Position numbers and translations under genes: made by a program
Notes under the pieces: generated by a model
Database searches by the model: none
The model's input: the letters and a program-made list of their open reading frames with translations, nothing else
What the model was told of the DNA's origin: nothing
Assembly (NCBI GenBank): GCA_036378675.1
Contig: DASUWA010000013.1
Span: 124,001-188,000 of the forward strand
Reading direction: 5' to 3'
DNA: 64,000 nucleotides
Source: Acidimicrobiales bacterium
GTDB lineage: Bacteria > Actinomycetota > Acidimicrobiia > Acidimicrobiales > Palsa-688
Shown: positions 35,592-44,444 of the stretch, in pieces
Layout of the letters: the number at the start of each line of letters is the position of its first letter
Numbering within the stretch: position 1 is the first letter of the stretch

Positions 35592-36386
35592 GTGGGTTTC
35601 GATTTCAACGGCCAGCGGATTCTGGTTACCGGGGCCTCATCGGGTATCGGCGCGGCGTTGGCAGAAGCTCTTGCCCAGCGCGGTGCGGTGGTTGGGGTGT
35701 GCGCGCGCCGCGAGGACCGGTTGGCCGAGACACTTGATCGTTGCCGGCGTTACTCGCCGGACTCGCGCATGTGGGTGTGCGACCTGGCAGACCCTCCAGA
35801 AGTGGATCGCCTCGCCGGCGAGGTGACCGAGGAATTCGGGGGTATCGACGTCCTGGTGAACAACGCCGGGATTCCCAAGCGTCGACACGTGACCAAGCTC
35901 GACGCTGACACGGTCACCCGGGTGATGGCGATCAACTACCTGTCGCCGGTCCGACTGACGCTTGCTCTGCTGCCGTCGATGGTGGAGCGCGGCTTCGGAA
36001 GGATCGTGAACATCTCGTCGGTGGCCGCCGTGCTCAGCTCGCCGGGTGAAGCCGCGTACGACGGTTCAAAGGCTGCACTCTCTGCTTTCTCGGAAGCGAT
36101 GGCCATCGATCTCTGGGAATCCGGTGTCAAGGTCCTGGTCGTCTATCCGGGAGTCATCGACACCGAACTGTTCACTTTGCCCGACAACGACCCTCTCGTC
36201 GCGGGTGTGGACGCGATCCCCGCGTCGGAGGTGGCCGGCGCAGTGATCGATGGTCTCGACAACGACCTCCATCAGGTGTACGTCCCCTCCTACTTCGCCG
36301 ACTTCGTGTCGGTGAAGTCTTCGGACCTCGCCGGATTCATGGCCGGTGCCGCCGAGTACGTCCGCCAGGCGAAGGAGACTGGGTGA
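35592..36386 (+). CDS. short-chain dehydrogenase/reductase
   Basis: A 264-residue classical SDR with TGASSGIG (13-20), VCDLAD for cofactor contact, NNAG at 90-93, Ser142/143, and Tyr156-x3-Lys160 in YDGSK. ARRE after the second strand (Arg39-Arg40) suggests NADP(H) use (inferred). GTG 35592 follows GGAGGG by 8 nt. The stop overlaps the start of the siderophore-interacting protein by four bases (GTGA), which places both in one operon. The substrate is unknown. Confidence 0.9.
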   Translation: MGFDFNGQRILVTGASSGIGAALAEALAQRGAVVGVCARREDRLAETLDRCRRYSPDSRMWVCDLADPPEVDRLAGEVTEEFGGIDVLVNNAGIPKRRHVTKLDADTVTRVMAINYLSPVRLTLALLPSMVERGFGRIVNISSVAAVLSSPGEAAYDGSKAALSAFSEAMAIDLWESGVKVLVVYPGVIDTELFTLPDNDPLVAGVDAIPASEVAGAVIDGLDNDLHQVYVPSYFADFVSVKSSDLAGFMAGAAEYVRQAKETG

Positions 36387-37171
36387 CCGCCGGCTCAGCG
36401 CGCCGCCCCCCTCCTCCTTTCTTGGTCGCGGAAGTCGTGGGCCGCGATTGGCTGACTCCCCGGCTTGTCAGGGTGACCCTCGAGGGAGAGCCGTTGACGA
36501 GCCTGGAAGTGACCCAACCGGCCTCGAGCGTAAGGGTGCTGCTGCCGGATCCGGAGCGCCCCCACGATCTGGAATTACCGAGCTGGGACGGCAACCGCTT
36601 CGAGTTGTCCGGCGGTAGCCGCCCCGTACTTCGCACGCTCACACCGCGCCATCACGAATCAGGTGGCCGGCTCCTGAAGCTCGATGTCGTTGTCCACGGC
36701 GACGGAGCCGCGGCACGGTGGGCATCCGACGCGGCCGACGGTTCACCGGCTGCAGTTTCGGGGCCTGCTCGCGGTTATTCGATCGACGCCGAGGCCGAGA
36801 CCCTTGTTCTCGGCGGCGACGAGACCGCTACCGCTGCGATCAGCCAGATCCTCGAAGCGGCAACGGACGTCGATGTCGCGGTCTACCTCGAGATCGCCGA
36901 CGCGGGCTCCCGTCCTCGCTTGCCGGACCATCCCCGATGCGCGATCCACTGGGTCGACCAGGAAGGAAAAGTCCCGGGCGCTGCACTCGCTGACCGGCTC
37001 GCAGACGTGGACCTTCCTGGCGGCGCGCGTCTCTGGGCCGCCGGCGAAGCGGCGTCGATGCAACGGCTTCGCCAGCGGCTGTTCAACGACCGGGGAGTTC
37101 CGCGCGCCCACGCCACCATCCGGGGTTACTGGAAGCACGGCCGCAGCGGCGAGGATGAGGGCGGCGGTTAA
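36383..37171 (+). CDS. siderophore-interacting protein (ferric-chelate reductase, ViuB/SIP-like)
   Basis: A 262-residue FAD-binding ferredoxin-NADP reductase-like protein of the SIP family. An N-terminal beta-barrel is seen with VRVLLPD and RTLTPRHH (FAD contact). A SIP-type C-terminal NAD(P)H domain follows, with VLGGDETATAAISQILEA and the terminal RGYWKHGR, a family hallmark. SIPs reduce ferric siderophores in the cytoplasm to release iron. Translational coupling with the SDR upstream (GTGA overlap) is unusual for iron genes. It converges on the beta-helix gene with 7 nt between. Confidence 0.9.
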   Translation: MTAGSARRPPPPFLVAEVVGRDWLTPRLVRVTLEGEPLTSLEVTQPASSVRVLLPDPERPHDLELPSWDGNRFELSGGSRPVLRTLTPRHHESGGRLLKLDVVVHGDGAAARWASDAADGSPAAVSGPARGYSIDAEAETLVLGGDETATAAISQILEAATDVDVAVYLEIADAGSRPRLPDHPRCAIHWVDQEGKVPGAALADRLADVDLPGGARLWAAGEAASMQRLRQRLFNDRGVPRAHATIRGYWKHGRSGEDEGGG

Positions 37172-37178
37172 GCCAGGG

Positions 37179-38765
37179 TCAGCGGGCCGGGCACCACGGG
37201 TTCGAGGGGACTCCCGCACAGGGGTCAGTCATCGTCTGGAGCCCGGATGGGAGCTGGTGCATCATCACCTGGGTACGCCTCGGATAGTTCGACCCGGGAA
37301 GGCAGAAAGTGCCGCCCGCGATTGGGCCGATCGACACCGATTGGGAATCGCAGGCGACCTGATCGAGGAACAGAGGATTGAGGTCCGGCGGCACCGTCTG
37401 CCCGGTGCAGCGTGGGTACAGCTGCTGCAGCATTGGCGGGCTCGTCGTCATCTGGCCGCCCTCGTACTCGACGTTCCCGCTGAAGCAGTCGGTCGCGTCG
37501 GGCAGGAGGTTGACCGCGGCGATATCGCCGTTGGTCACGTTTTTGAAAGAACCGTTGTCCCCGAAGACGTTTCCCATGACCGCGTCGCCGTACTCGTCGT
37601 AGAGACATGCGGCCGGCGTGTTGAGTCCCCCGGTACAGGGCGGCCCGCTATCGGGATACGGGACCAGGATGATGCCCCACGCTCCGTTGTTCGTGAACAC
37701 GTTGTTCAGGATCGTGTCGTTGCGCCCACCTGATAGCGACATGCCAGTGCCAACCGGCCCAGCCGCGGCACTGCCGGCGCCGGGGACGTTGGGGTTGTTG
37801 TTGTCGTGCACGTAGTTGTTCCTGAAAACCCAGCACGAATGGGTGTGGGTTATCGGGCTCGTTGCGCCGTTGGGGCAGGTCCCGTCCTGGGGCGGGGGGT
37901 TGTCACCGTTCTGGCTGTTTGTGTCGAAGCCATCCTGGTTGTTGTCGAACTGTGAGTTCTGGATGACCAGCTGGCCGCCCGAGTTGGACCCAGAGTAACC
38001 CAGGGCGTTGTATTCGGCCCACGCGTCGTTGACGGTCTGGTCGCATTGGTCCTGGCACGCCCCGATGTAGTAGCCCGAGTCGTTGAAGTTGCTCGCGTAC
38101 GTGTGGTTCCAAGTGCCGCCACTCCAGTTGGAGGAAAAGATCCCGTACTGCGCGGCGGTTGCCTCGCTGTCGAAGTACGTGCTGGTCGCGGTCAGGTAGT
38201 TGCCAGTGAATCCCCAGCCCCCGATCTTGCCGCTGTTGTCTCCGCCGTTCCACCAGATCTCGTTACCGGCCTCCCCAGCACCGCCGAGGAAGTTGCAGAC
38301 GGTGAGGTTCTCGACGGACACGTTGTCGGCCTTCCAGACCAAGATCCCGTTCAAGCCGAGCGGACCGTGTGGTCCGGCCGGCCCCAGATTCTGGTCGGCC
38401 GTCTTGTTGCTGCATTGCGATGAGCCCGGCTTGGTGCCGTCAACGACCACGCCGTTGCGGTCCATCCCCCGGATGTGCAATCCAGCCGTCTGCACCAGAA
38501 CCCCCGCCGGGGTGCCGGTTGCATCTGCGGGGGTCCGGCTCGAAGACGTGTGGTAGTCGCCCGGACCGACCAGGATCCAGTCCCCGGGCAGGGCGGCGTC
38601 AACCGCATCCTGCAGCGAGCTGTAAGTGCCGTGGTTTCCGTTGTAGTTGCCGACGAGCAGCACCCTTCCCGTCGGTGTCGTTGGAGCGACCGCCGCGTAC
38701 GCCGCGCCTGCAGTGCCGAGACCGACCGAAGCAGCAAGGGCGAGGGTGCGGCGGAACCTGGTCAA
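37179..38765 (-). CDS. secreted right-handed beta-helix protein
   Basis: A 528-residue exported protein. The signal peptide is LTRFRRTLALAASVGLGTAG with cleavage near AYA. A parallel beta-helix follows, with Asn-rich rungs (NGILVWKADNVSVENLTVCNF, VIQNSQFDNNQDG, NDTILNNVFTNNGAWG). The opening YSSLQDAVDAALPGDWILVGPGDYH is typical of pectin lyase-fold surface proteins. TTG 38765 is chosen since GAGAAGG lies 8 nt upstream; the longer frame runs into the upstream gene. It is 13 nt after the CocE gene and cotranscribed. A polysaccharide-binding or -cleaving role is inferred from the fold only. Confidence 0.82.
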   Translation of the reverse strand: MTRFRRTLALAASVGLGTAGAAYAAVAPTTPTGRVLLVGNYNGNHGTYSSLQDAVDAALPGDWILVGPGDYHTSSSRTPADATGTPAGVLVQTAGLHIRGMDRNGVVVDGTKPGSSQCSNKTADQNLGPAGPHGPLGLNGILVWKADNVSVENLTVCNFLGGAGEAGNEIWWNGGDNSGKIGGWGFTGNYLTATSTYFDSEATAAQYGIFSSNWSGGTWNHTYASNFNDSGYYIGACQDQCDQTVNDAWAEYNALGYSGSNSGGQLVIQNSQFDNNQDGFDTNSQNGDNPPPQDGTCPNGATSPITHTHSCWVFRNNYVHDNNNPNVPGAGSAAAGPVGTGMSLSGGRNDTILNNVFTNNGAWGIILVPYPDSGPPCTGGLNTPAACLYDEYGDAVMGNVFGDNGSFKNVTNGDIAAVNLLPDATDCFSGNVEYEGGQMTTSPPMLQQLYPRCTGQTVPPDLNPLFLDQVACDSQSVSIGPIAGGTFCLPGSNYPRRTQVMMHQLPSGLQTMTDPCAGVPSNPWCPAR

Positions 38766-38778
38766 GTTTTGTCCCTTC

Positions 38779-41127
38779 TCATGAAGAAGCCAGCTGGTCG
38801 TTGATCGCGTGGTAAGAGCGGCACGGCTCGTTGCGCAGGCTCGGGCACGGAGGCAGTGCGGTGGGCGGTTCCACACCTGGCACCACCGGAAGCACGAGGC
38901 TCGATGGCATCGTCGCGGACTCGGCGATCGAAACGGTCGCGGTGCCGCTGGGCTGCGTCTCGCCGAATGACCAGATCGGCTGCGCGCCGTTCGGCGCGTC
39001 GATGGTTACCCGTATCCGCGACCCGGCCCGGTAGACGTGGCCCTCGTAGTAGAGCGGGATCACCACCTCGACGAACTGGCCCGCCGGCATGGGCTGCACG
39101 TCGCTGGCAAGCATGCTCGGCTCCGGTTCGAGAAGGCTGCTCGGCTGGGCGATCGGATCATTGGCCCCGGTCGCCAGTCGCCGTTCGCTTGCCCGCATCC
39201 AGCCCTGCTGGACGAAGGTCTCGTTTCCGTCGGGCCGCACCTCGCTGATGGTTGCCTGGAGATCCACGTCAGGTGTCGACGAGCGCACCCAGACGTGCAG
39301 CGCGCCCGAGCCGATCACGGTCGTGTTGGTGGGCAACGGGAAAGTCACGTACGAGAGCGCCGTGCCGGGCGGGTTCTGCTGCCAGGCCCATGTCCAGTCC
39401 GAGGCGTTGGACCACAAACCTCCTCCGCCGGTGTTGCCCTGATAGTCGTTGAGCGCGGTGGCGGAGGCGTTCGAGGTGTACCAGTTGATGCCACCCTCGG
39501 CAGGAGGATTCCTGCCAAGCGTTCCGCTCGGAGTCAGGTACCAGAAGCTCGGCATCGTTCCGGGAATCGGGAAAGAGGGGAAGGACCGCTCGAACCCCGG
39601 ATAGGGATCGCCCGGGGATGCCGTACCTGTCGGCGATTGGCCGGCGCCGTTGTCGAAGAGAACCCGGACCGACGGCAATTTCTCGAAGGCGGCCAACGCC
39701 AGGTCGTAGGTCGGCAGGAGCTGGATCGGATCGAGCGGCAACAGGTCGTTGTCCTTGGTGCCGAGCGCCGCCTGGTAGATGACCGGTGCCGCGGCACGGA
39801 TCAGCGCCTGGTTGACCAACGGAGCCTGATGGGCGACGAACAGCTCGAGGAAGTCGTACACGCGGTTGAACGTGGTGGGATCGAGAGAGTCAATGTGCGC
39901 GCCGTTGGTGAAGGTGAACCACTTCGGTGTCGTCGGATTGAAATGTTCGGCGAGGTCCGCGCAGTGCCCGCCGGTCTGTTCGTCCTCCCACTGACAGGCC
40001 ATGAACGTGGGGGCCTTGATCTTGTCGACGAAGGTGACCGGGTCGAGCGGGTCGGCGACTTGCCGGACGTAGTGGTCGTTGGCGCGGATCTTGCTCATCA
40101 GATCGGCGGCCTCGCCGTGAAGGACCTGGTTGGCCTTGCACGTCGCGTCACCGTTACGGATCTGCTGGTAGGCCCATGGTTGGCCCGTCTTCGGTCCGGC
40201 CGGCAACGCCTCCTGCTGGCGCTCCTGCGCCCAGGCGACGGCGAAGCCGGTGTTCAGGATGCCGCCTGGGTAGAGGGTCGTCCCGGTGGCGTCGATGGTC
40301 GACATCGGCGCGATCGCCTCCAGGTCCGGTGGGTCGAGCTGAGCGGTGAACAGCTGGCTGATCGCGCCGTAGGAGATGCCGAACATCCCGACCTTGTGCC
40401 CGAGAACCCATGGCTGGTGGGCGATCGTCTCGATGACGTCGTAGCCGTCCAGGTTCTGCAGGGGTTCGAAGAAGTCGTACGCGCCGCCCGAGCACCCGGT
40501 GCCGCGCATGCTGACATCGACGACCGCGAAACCCATCAGGTTGGCGAGGACAGCGATGCCGTTGACCGGTCCGGCAGGGTTCGCGTACCCGTAACCGGAG
40601 TACTCGATCAGGGTGGGGTAGGGGGGTACGTAACCAAGGCTGGACGAACCGCTCGGCAGACTTGGCATCCGCAGGCCCGACGGCAACCCGGGTTGGCCGG
40701 CAGGGCTGGTCGGCGGGTGCACGTCGATGGCCAACTGGGTGCCGTCGCGGGTGGTTAGGTACGTGTACCCGTTGTCGGGGATCGACTGGTTGTAGATGCT
40801 CGGGTCCCAGGGTGCCGGCGCATCTGTGTAGACGGTCAGCGGTCCGGACTCCGGCCCGTTGGGTTCGAGACGGACCCGGTACCCACTGCCCGGCGGCACG
40901 TTGCGGAAGAGAACCCCGCCCAGGGAATCGGCCGTCTGGGCAGGCACGTTGGGCACCGTGGTCCCGCTTGAATTGACGAGCGACATCCGGGCGTTCGGGT
41001 CGGCGCCGGTGACGTACACCTGTTCGGCGCTACCGTGCGCGCTGAACGAGGGTGAGGACGCGCGAACCGGAAACGTCATCGACGGGACTGCGACCGCTCC
41101 CACGAGCGCGCAGACCGCGGCGATCAC
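38779..41127 (-). CDS. secreted CocE/NonD-type S15 hydrolase
   Basis: A 782-residue exported alpha/beta hydrolase of the X-Pro dipeptidyl-peptidase (S15)/CocE type. It has a signal-like helix (VCALVGAVAVPSM), a small N-terminal domain, and a catalytic domain with VDVSMRGTGCSGG and nucleophile elbow GISYGA. Asp in MACQWEDEQ and His in NGAHIDS follow. The PepX C-terminal jelly-roll contains FPLPTNTTVIGSG and HVYRAGSRIRVTI. It would cleave esters or peptides outside the cell. GTG 41127 leaves an uncharged n-region, so the true start may lie upstream at a codon I cannot identify. Confidence 0.85.
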   Translation of the reverse strand: MIAAVCALVGAVAVPSMTFPVRASSPSFSAHGSAEQVYVTGADPNARMSLVNSSGTTVPNVPAQTADSLGGVLFRNVPPGSGYRVRLEPNGPESGPLTVYTDAPAPWDPSIYNQSIPDNGYTYLTTRDGTQLAIDVHPPTSPAGQPGLPSGLRMPSLPSGSSSLGYVPPYPTLIEYSGYGYANPAGPVNGIAVLANLMGFAVVDVSMRGTGCSGGAYDFFEPLQNLDGYDVIETIAHQPWVLGHKVGMFGISYGAISQLFTAQLDPPDLEAIAPMSTIDATGTTLYPGGILNTGFAVAWAQERQQEALPAGPKTGQPWAYQQIRNGDATCKANQVLHGEAADLMSKIRANDHYVRQVADPLDPVTFVDKIKAPTFMACQWEDEQTGGHCADLAEHFNPTTPKWFTFTNGAHIDSLDPTTFNRVYDFLELFVAHQAPLVNQALIRAAAPVIYQAALGTKDNDLLPLDPIQLLPTYDLALAAFEKLPSVRVLFDNGAGQSPTGTASPGDPYPGFERSFPSFPIPGTMPSFWYLTPSGTLGRNPPAEGGINWYTSNASATALNDYQGNTGGGGLWSNASDWTWAWQQNPPGTALSYVTFPLPTNTTVIGSGALHVWVRSSTPDVDLQATISEVRPDGNETFVQQGWMRASERRLATGANDPIAQPSSLLEPEPSMLASDVQPMPAGQFVEVVIPLYYEGHVYRAGSRIRVTIDAPNGAQPIWSFGETQPSGTATVSIAESATMPSSLVLPVVPGVEPPTALPPCPSLRNEPCRSYHAINDQLASS

Positions 41128-41350
41128 GACGAACTTGCGACGAGGTAGCTTTCCCCAGCTGCCTATGGGGCTGTTTATACCAGATGTGCGGTTTTTGTGC
41201 CTACTCGCGGGGCCGGGCGACTTCGGGCTCTACTGCGAGAGGCGATGGTCGGATCCCATCCTCCGCCGCGAAAATCCTTCGACAGTTAGTCATGGGAAGA
41301 GGGACAATTGGGGTGGTCCGGTCATCGATCCCGATGCCGGCCTTGGTGAG

Positions 41351-41749
41351 ATGTTCAACTTATTCCACCCCCCACGAACAGATACTGCCGAGGAGACACG
41401 CTCCGCTAAACCGCGCGCCGTCAAGGCTCGAGTCATCTTCGCGACGTTCCGTCCCGGCAGCGTCAGCATCGATCTAATGAGCGAGTCCGGAACGATTGCC
41501 TTGGGCGCACTCGTACCGGACACGCTGTGGGCTCTGGCTGCCGCAGCACAACTTGAAAAATGGGCCACGATGACCGCCGAAATCGAGCTGCGCCTCATCT
41601 CCGCGAAGTGCAGCTCGAAAGCAAAGCTGACCGATGGCAGATCGTTCATGCTGCTCGACCTCTGTCGACAACCCGATCTGCCGACCGGTCGTGCGATTGC
41701 GAATCGGACTTCCGTTTCGGCGGCCCAGTGCGAGTCGGGACTCGGCTAG
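41351..41749 (+). CDS. hypothetical protein
   Basis: An open frame of 132 residues from ATG 41351; it could start earlier at 41186 or 41165. Lys/Arg-rich residues 15-30 are followed by VIFATFRPGSVSIDLMSESG, an Ala-rich helix and IELRLISAKCSSKAKLTDGRSFMLLDL, giving an alternating strand pattern that looks protein-like. There is no Shine-Dalgarno, signal peptide or known domain. It lies alone on the plus strand between two minus-strand secreted-protein genes. The composition is less GC-biased at third positions than its neighbours. Confidence 0.4.
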   Translation: MFNLFHPPRTDTAEETRSAKPRAVKARVIFATFRPGSVSIDLMSESGTIALGALVPDTLWALAAAAQLEKWATMTAEIELRLISAKCSSKAKLTDGRSFMLLDLCRQPDLPTGRAIANRTSVSAAQCESGLG

Positions 41750-41782
41750 CCGGGTGGAGCATCATTTGAAGTAGCTCGAAGC

Positions 41783-42298
41783 TCAGCGTCGCACGTTCAC
41801 AGTGAGAGCGAAGCTTCCCTGTCCTGGGGCGCAACGGAGGGCTTCACCGCAGCTAGTGCGCGTCGCGTGTACGAGCACAGTGCCAGCCGCGACGGCCTCG
41901 AAGGTGAGCGTCCTCGTGCCACAGCCGCTGCCAGGTACCGATGCAGTGCACGCCTGCTGCCCGGAGGCCAGCACTGTCGCGTCGTTGGCGACCTGCTTTT
42001 GCAGAGCCAGAGTCCGAGGATCGGGGATGGTGTCCAGCTGCCAGTACAAGGACTCGAGGTTTACCTCGACGCGGCTCCCTACGCGTACCGACACGTTTTG
42101 CGGCGACACCTCACGCCCCCGGGGGTCCTCGGCAAAGACCCGGATCGTGGAACCGGGCGACGCCGTCGACCGGCCGGCCTGACCGCTCGAGCACGCCGGC
42201 GCAGCCGCCGCAACGAGGCCGAATAGGGCTGCTGCTGCTGCCAGAGCCTTCCTGGCTAGGGGGTTGTCTCCGTGCAGCCGCTTATCGCGTTGCTCCAT
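41783..42298 (-). CDS. exported small protein with chagasin/I42-like domain
   Basis: A 171-residue exported protein. The N-terminus KALAAAAALFGLVAAAAPAC is a signal peptide with a weak lipobox, so a lipoprotein is possible. The mature part (STIRVFAEDPRG, VSVRVGSRVEVNLES, LTFEAVAAGTVLVHATRTSCGEALRC, GSFALTVNVRR) follows the strand pattern of chagasin-type I42 cysteine protease inhibitors (inferred). Two CxnC pairs suggest disulfides. ATG 42298 overlaps the metallopeptidase-like gene by 43 nt, implying coupled expression. Confidence 0.65.
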   Translation of the reverse strand: MEQRDKRLHGDNPLARKALAAAAALFGLVAAAAPACSSGQAGRSTASPGSTIRVFAEDPRGREVSPQNVSVRVGSRVEVNLESLYWQLDTIPDPRTLALQKQVANDATVLASGQQACTASVPGSGCGTRTLTFEAVAAGTVLVHATRTSCGEALRCAPGQGSFALTVNVRR

Positions 42299-43122
42299 TC
42301 CTTCTGGAGTATCCAGCTGCTGCCGTTGGCTAACTGGACGGGGCCGTTGAATTGCCAGGCACACTTGTCGCCGATCTCCGAACCCGACGAGTCGTACCAG
42401 GCATTGAGCACCTGGTCGGTGATCGATTCCATGAACTCGTGAGCGGTGACGTTGGCGAGCGAAAGAGTCCCCTCGTCGCTGTAGGAAGTACCGCCGCTGA
42501 TCCCGCTGGCCTGGACCGCATCGCAACCGGAGATCCCCGCGACGTTGGGCATGTAGGCGATCGCGACCTGCCCCGCGCTGATGGACGTGTAGCTGTGCCA
42601 GGCGCAGTAGTTCGCGCGGCTGGGGAAGTTGCTGGTGAAGACGAAGTAAACGCCGCTCGGGTCCGCCGGCAAGCTCCCGTTGTTGACTTCCTTCTGGACC
42701 TCGGCGCCGATGTTGCTGGTCGAGGGCTGTGATGGAGGTGTCGAAATGTCGTTCACGGATCGTATGTAGTTCACGACGGTCGGGCTGCCGCGCATGTACT
42801 GCGTGCCGGTAGCTGCGTATCCCGAACCGTTCAGGCCGCCGAAGAGCTGGGCGATCCCGGGCTTCGTGTTGGAGTTCCAGCTACTCGAGCTGCCCCACCA
42901 GATCGTGTAGACGTTCGAGGTCGGCAGGACCGGGCCCCCATGGTCGATCAGGTTCGAGCTGCCGCCCCTGAATCGAGCGCTGTGGGTGTCGTGCTGGCGG
43001 AGTGGATGAGGACCCGCTCCGTTCGACGCCGAAGAGGCCGCGGGTGCGACAGTCAGGGCGGCGAGGAGAGCCACGCTGCCCGAGGCCGCCCAGGCGGCCG
43101 GCCCAAGCTTCAAGATTTTCAT
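42256..43122 (-). CDS. secreted metallopeptidase-like protein
   Basis: A 288-residue exported protein. A signal peptide (MKILKLGPAAWAASGSVALLAAL, ASSA cleavage) is followed by HGGPVLPTSNVYTIWWG. A conserved AHEFMESITDQVLNAWYD segment (His228, Glu229, Glu232, Asp236) and EIGDKCAW look like a variant zinc-binding site. EXORDIUM/phosphate-induced-like proteins share the HGGPVL start and the HE-ExxTD pattern. It probably acts on peptides or polysaccharides outside the cell. ATG 43122 has AGGAGGGG upstream. The I42-like gene overlaps its end, suggesting a peptidase-inhibitor pair. Confidence 0.75.
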   Translation of the reverse strand: MKILKLGPAAWAASGSVALLAALTVAPAASSASNGAGPHPLRQHDTHSARFRGGSSNLIDHGGPVLPTSNVYTIWWGSSSSWNSNTKPGIAQLFGGLNGSGYAATGTQYMRGSPTVVNYIRSVNDISTPPSQPSTSNIGAEVQKEVNNGSLPADPSGVYFVFTSNFPSRANYCAWHSYTSISAGQVAIAYMPNVAGISGCDAVQASGISGGTSYSDEGTLSLANVTAHEFMESITDQVLNAWYDSSGSEIGDKCAWQFNGPVQLANGSSWILQKEWSNAISGCTETTP

Positions 43123-43258
43123 TGCCCCTCCTAAACCCCCTACCGGCCGGACAGCCTGTGGCGGTGGACCGATCCGAAAATGTCGAACGAAATGATACGT
43201 GTCGATCGGGGGCGTTACAAGGAGGGTCCCCGATCGCCGGCGCGGGTGGGACGCCGTC

Positions 43259-43867
43259 TTACCCTCCGATGAAGGAGCGTAGTTCTCTCAGCTGATCGAC
43301 CAGGTCTGCGATCTGGTAGTGCGCCTGGGCTCCGCTGGGATTGGCCAGTAGCCACACCTTCGCGGTGCCGACCGCCTCGGGTTGGAGACCCGGTCGAGCC
43401 TTCGGTCGCTCGAACGCCGAGCGGTAGGCGCCGATGCCGAGCACCGCCACGATTTGAGGTCGCCACTTCTTCACTTTGGTCGCCAGCCGCTTTGCCCCGT
43501 CCCGAAGGTCCGATTTGGGAAGTTCGATCGCCGATCTGGTCGCCCGGTCGACCAGGTTGGTCACCCCGAGCCCGTATCCGAGCAGGTCGCGCTCGCTCGC
43601 CGGGTCGATCAGTTCAGCGGTGAACCCGGCCAGGTGCAGCGCCTTCCAGAACCGATTGCCGGGGCGGGCGAAATGGTGCTGCACGGCCGCCGACCACAAG
43701 CCCGGGTTGACCCCGCAGAACAGGACTCTCAGATCCCGGGCGATCACGTCCGGCACCGTTTTGCCCTCGGCGGCCTGGAGCTCGTCCGGGGTCGGGCGGC
43801 GGACAAGGGTGCCGCCTCGTCTACGAGTCGACGCTTTTCTTTGCAACTTCGCACCTAATAGGTGCAT
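43259..43867 (-). CDS. mug: mismatch-specific uracil/thymine DNA glycosylase (Mug family)
   Basis: A Mug/TDG-family glycosylase. The catalytic strand GVNPGLWSA is near residue 48, with HHFARPGNRFWKALHLAGF and the C-terminal LLANPSGAQAHYQ (NPSG loop). It removes uracil or thymine from G:U and G:T mismatches. The frame opens at 43945. I give ATG 43867, but TTG 43846 is also possible. The region between holds a perfect palindrome, so the start is insecure and the true protein probably has about 196-202 residues. No repair partner is adjacent. Confidence 0.88.
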   Translation of the reverse strand: MHLLGAKLQRKASTRRRGGTLVRRPTPDELQAAEGKTVPDVIARDLRVLFCGVNPGLWSAAVQHHFARPGNRFWKALHLAGFTAELIDPASERDLLGYGLGVTNLVDRATRSAIELPKSDLRDGAKRLATKVKKWRPQIVAVLGIGAYRSAFERPKARPGLQPEAVGTAKVWLLANPSGAQAHYQIADLVDQLRELRSFIGG

Positions 43868-43876
43868 TTTTGCAAC
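43841..43876. promoter_or_regulatory. palindrome flanked by TTGCAAC repeats
   Basis: GCACCTA-A-TAGGTGC (43851-43865) is a perfect 7-bp inverted repeat. Direct copies of TTGCAAC lie on both sides (43841-43847, 43870-43876). It overlaps the start region of mug. It could be an operator or an RNA hairpin. Confidence 0.5.
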
Positions 43877-43977
43877 AAAAGTTTGGCCGGGTCGCCACTG
43901 AGCCGTCGGGGATCCGTCTCGTCTGGGCAGTTGTTCAGCGGCCAATCCTTTCGCACCAAATTTCGGTACAGAAGGTC

Positions 43978-44085
43978 ATGGCTGGCGACACAGCGAAATT
44001 CCTCTCGTTGGCCGTAACGAAATACGGCGCTTGGAGTCACTCACTCCTCACTGAGTCACAGAACTACTTGGGAGAACAGCAGTGA
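43978..44085 (+). CDS. possible 35-residue leader gene
   Basis: An open frame from ATG 43978 (AGAAGG two bases upstream, short spacing) to TGA 44085. It overlaps the GTG start of the next gene by four bases (GTGA). The product contains AKFLSLAVTKYGAWSH and has no known motif. The overlap hints at translational coupling, but without homologs it may be chance. Confidence 0.3.
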   Translation: MAGDTAKFLSLAVTKYGAWSHSLLTESQNYLGEQQ

Positions 44086-44444
44086 GGTTTTTCGGCTATG
44101 ACCTCGAACTGACCGTGGAGACGATCCTCGCCGCCGGCGCCGGCCCGAGCCTCTTCACAGCTTCGGACTCGCAAGGCACGAGCTGGCTAGTCGCCCAGGT
44201 CGGCTATGAGGGATCCAATCTGGCGTGGGTGTGCGCGCCTTTGTCCGAACGAGCGTCGCAGGCCGTCGTGGACGGACGAGCAGATCCGCGCGATGCGGTG
44301 CGCCACAGCCTCACCGGAACGGTGGAGCTGGTAACGGTCGGGGAGGGTCGCGCGATCCAGGACCGGTGCCTCCTCTGCGGGGATCTGCCACCGGAGCTTC
44401 TGAGCGCCATCCCGGATTACGTCGCCGTGCCTGCCGCCACATAG
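44082..44444 (+). CDS. hypothetical protein
   Basis: A 120-residue soluble protein starting at GTG 44082 with GGGAGAAC upstream. Its segments are TASDSQGTSWLVAQVGYEGSNLAWVCAPLSERASQAV, HSLTGTVELVTVGEGR and a C-terminal CLLCGDLPPELLSAIPDYV. The CxxC could be a redox or metal site. No family is recognised. The stop codon is the first base group of a 13-bp tandem repeat. It is upstream of the STAS gene with 145 nt between. Confidence 0.65.
   Translation: MRFFGYDLELTVETILAAGAGPSLFTASDSQGTSWLVAQVGYEGSNLAWVCAPLSERASQAVVDGRADPRDAVRHSLTGTVELVTVGEGRAIQDRCLLCGDLPPELLSAIPDYVAVPAAT

Noticed and set aside
39037-40758. 573-residue plus-strand ORF
   Set aside because: Antisense to the CocE/S15 hydrolase, which has signal peptide and active-site motifs; long shadows are normal in GC-rich DNA.
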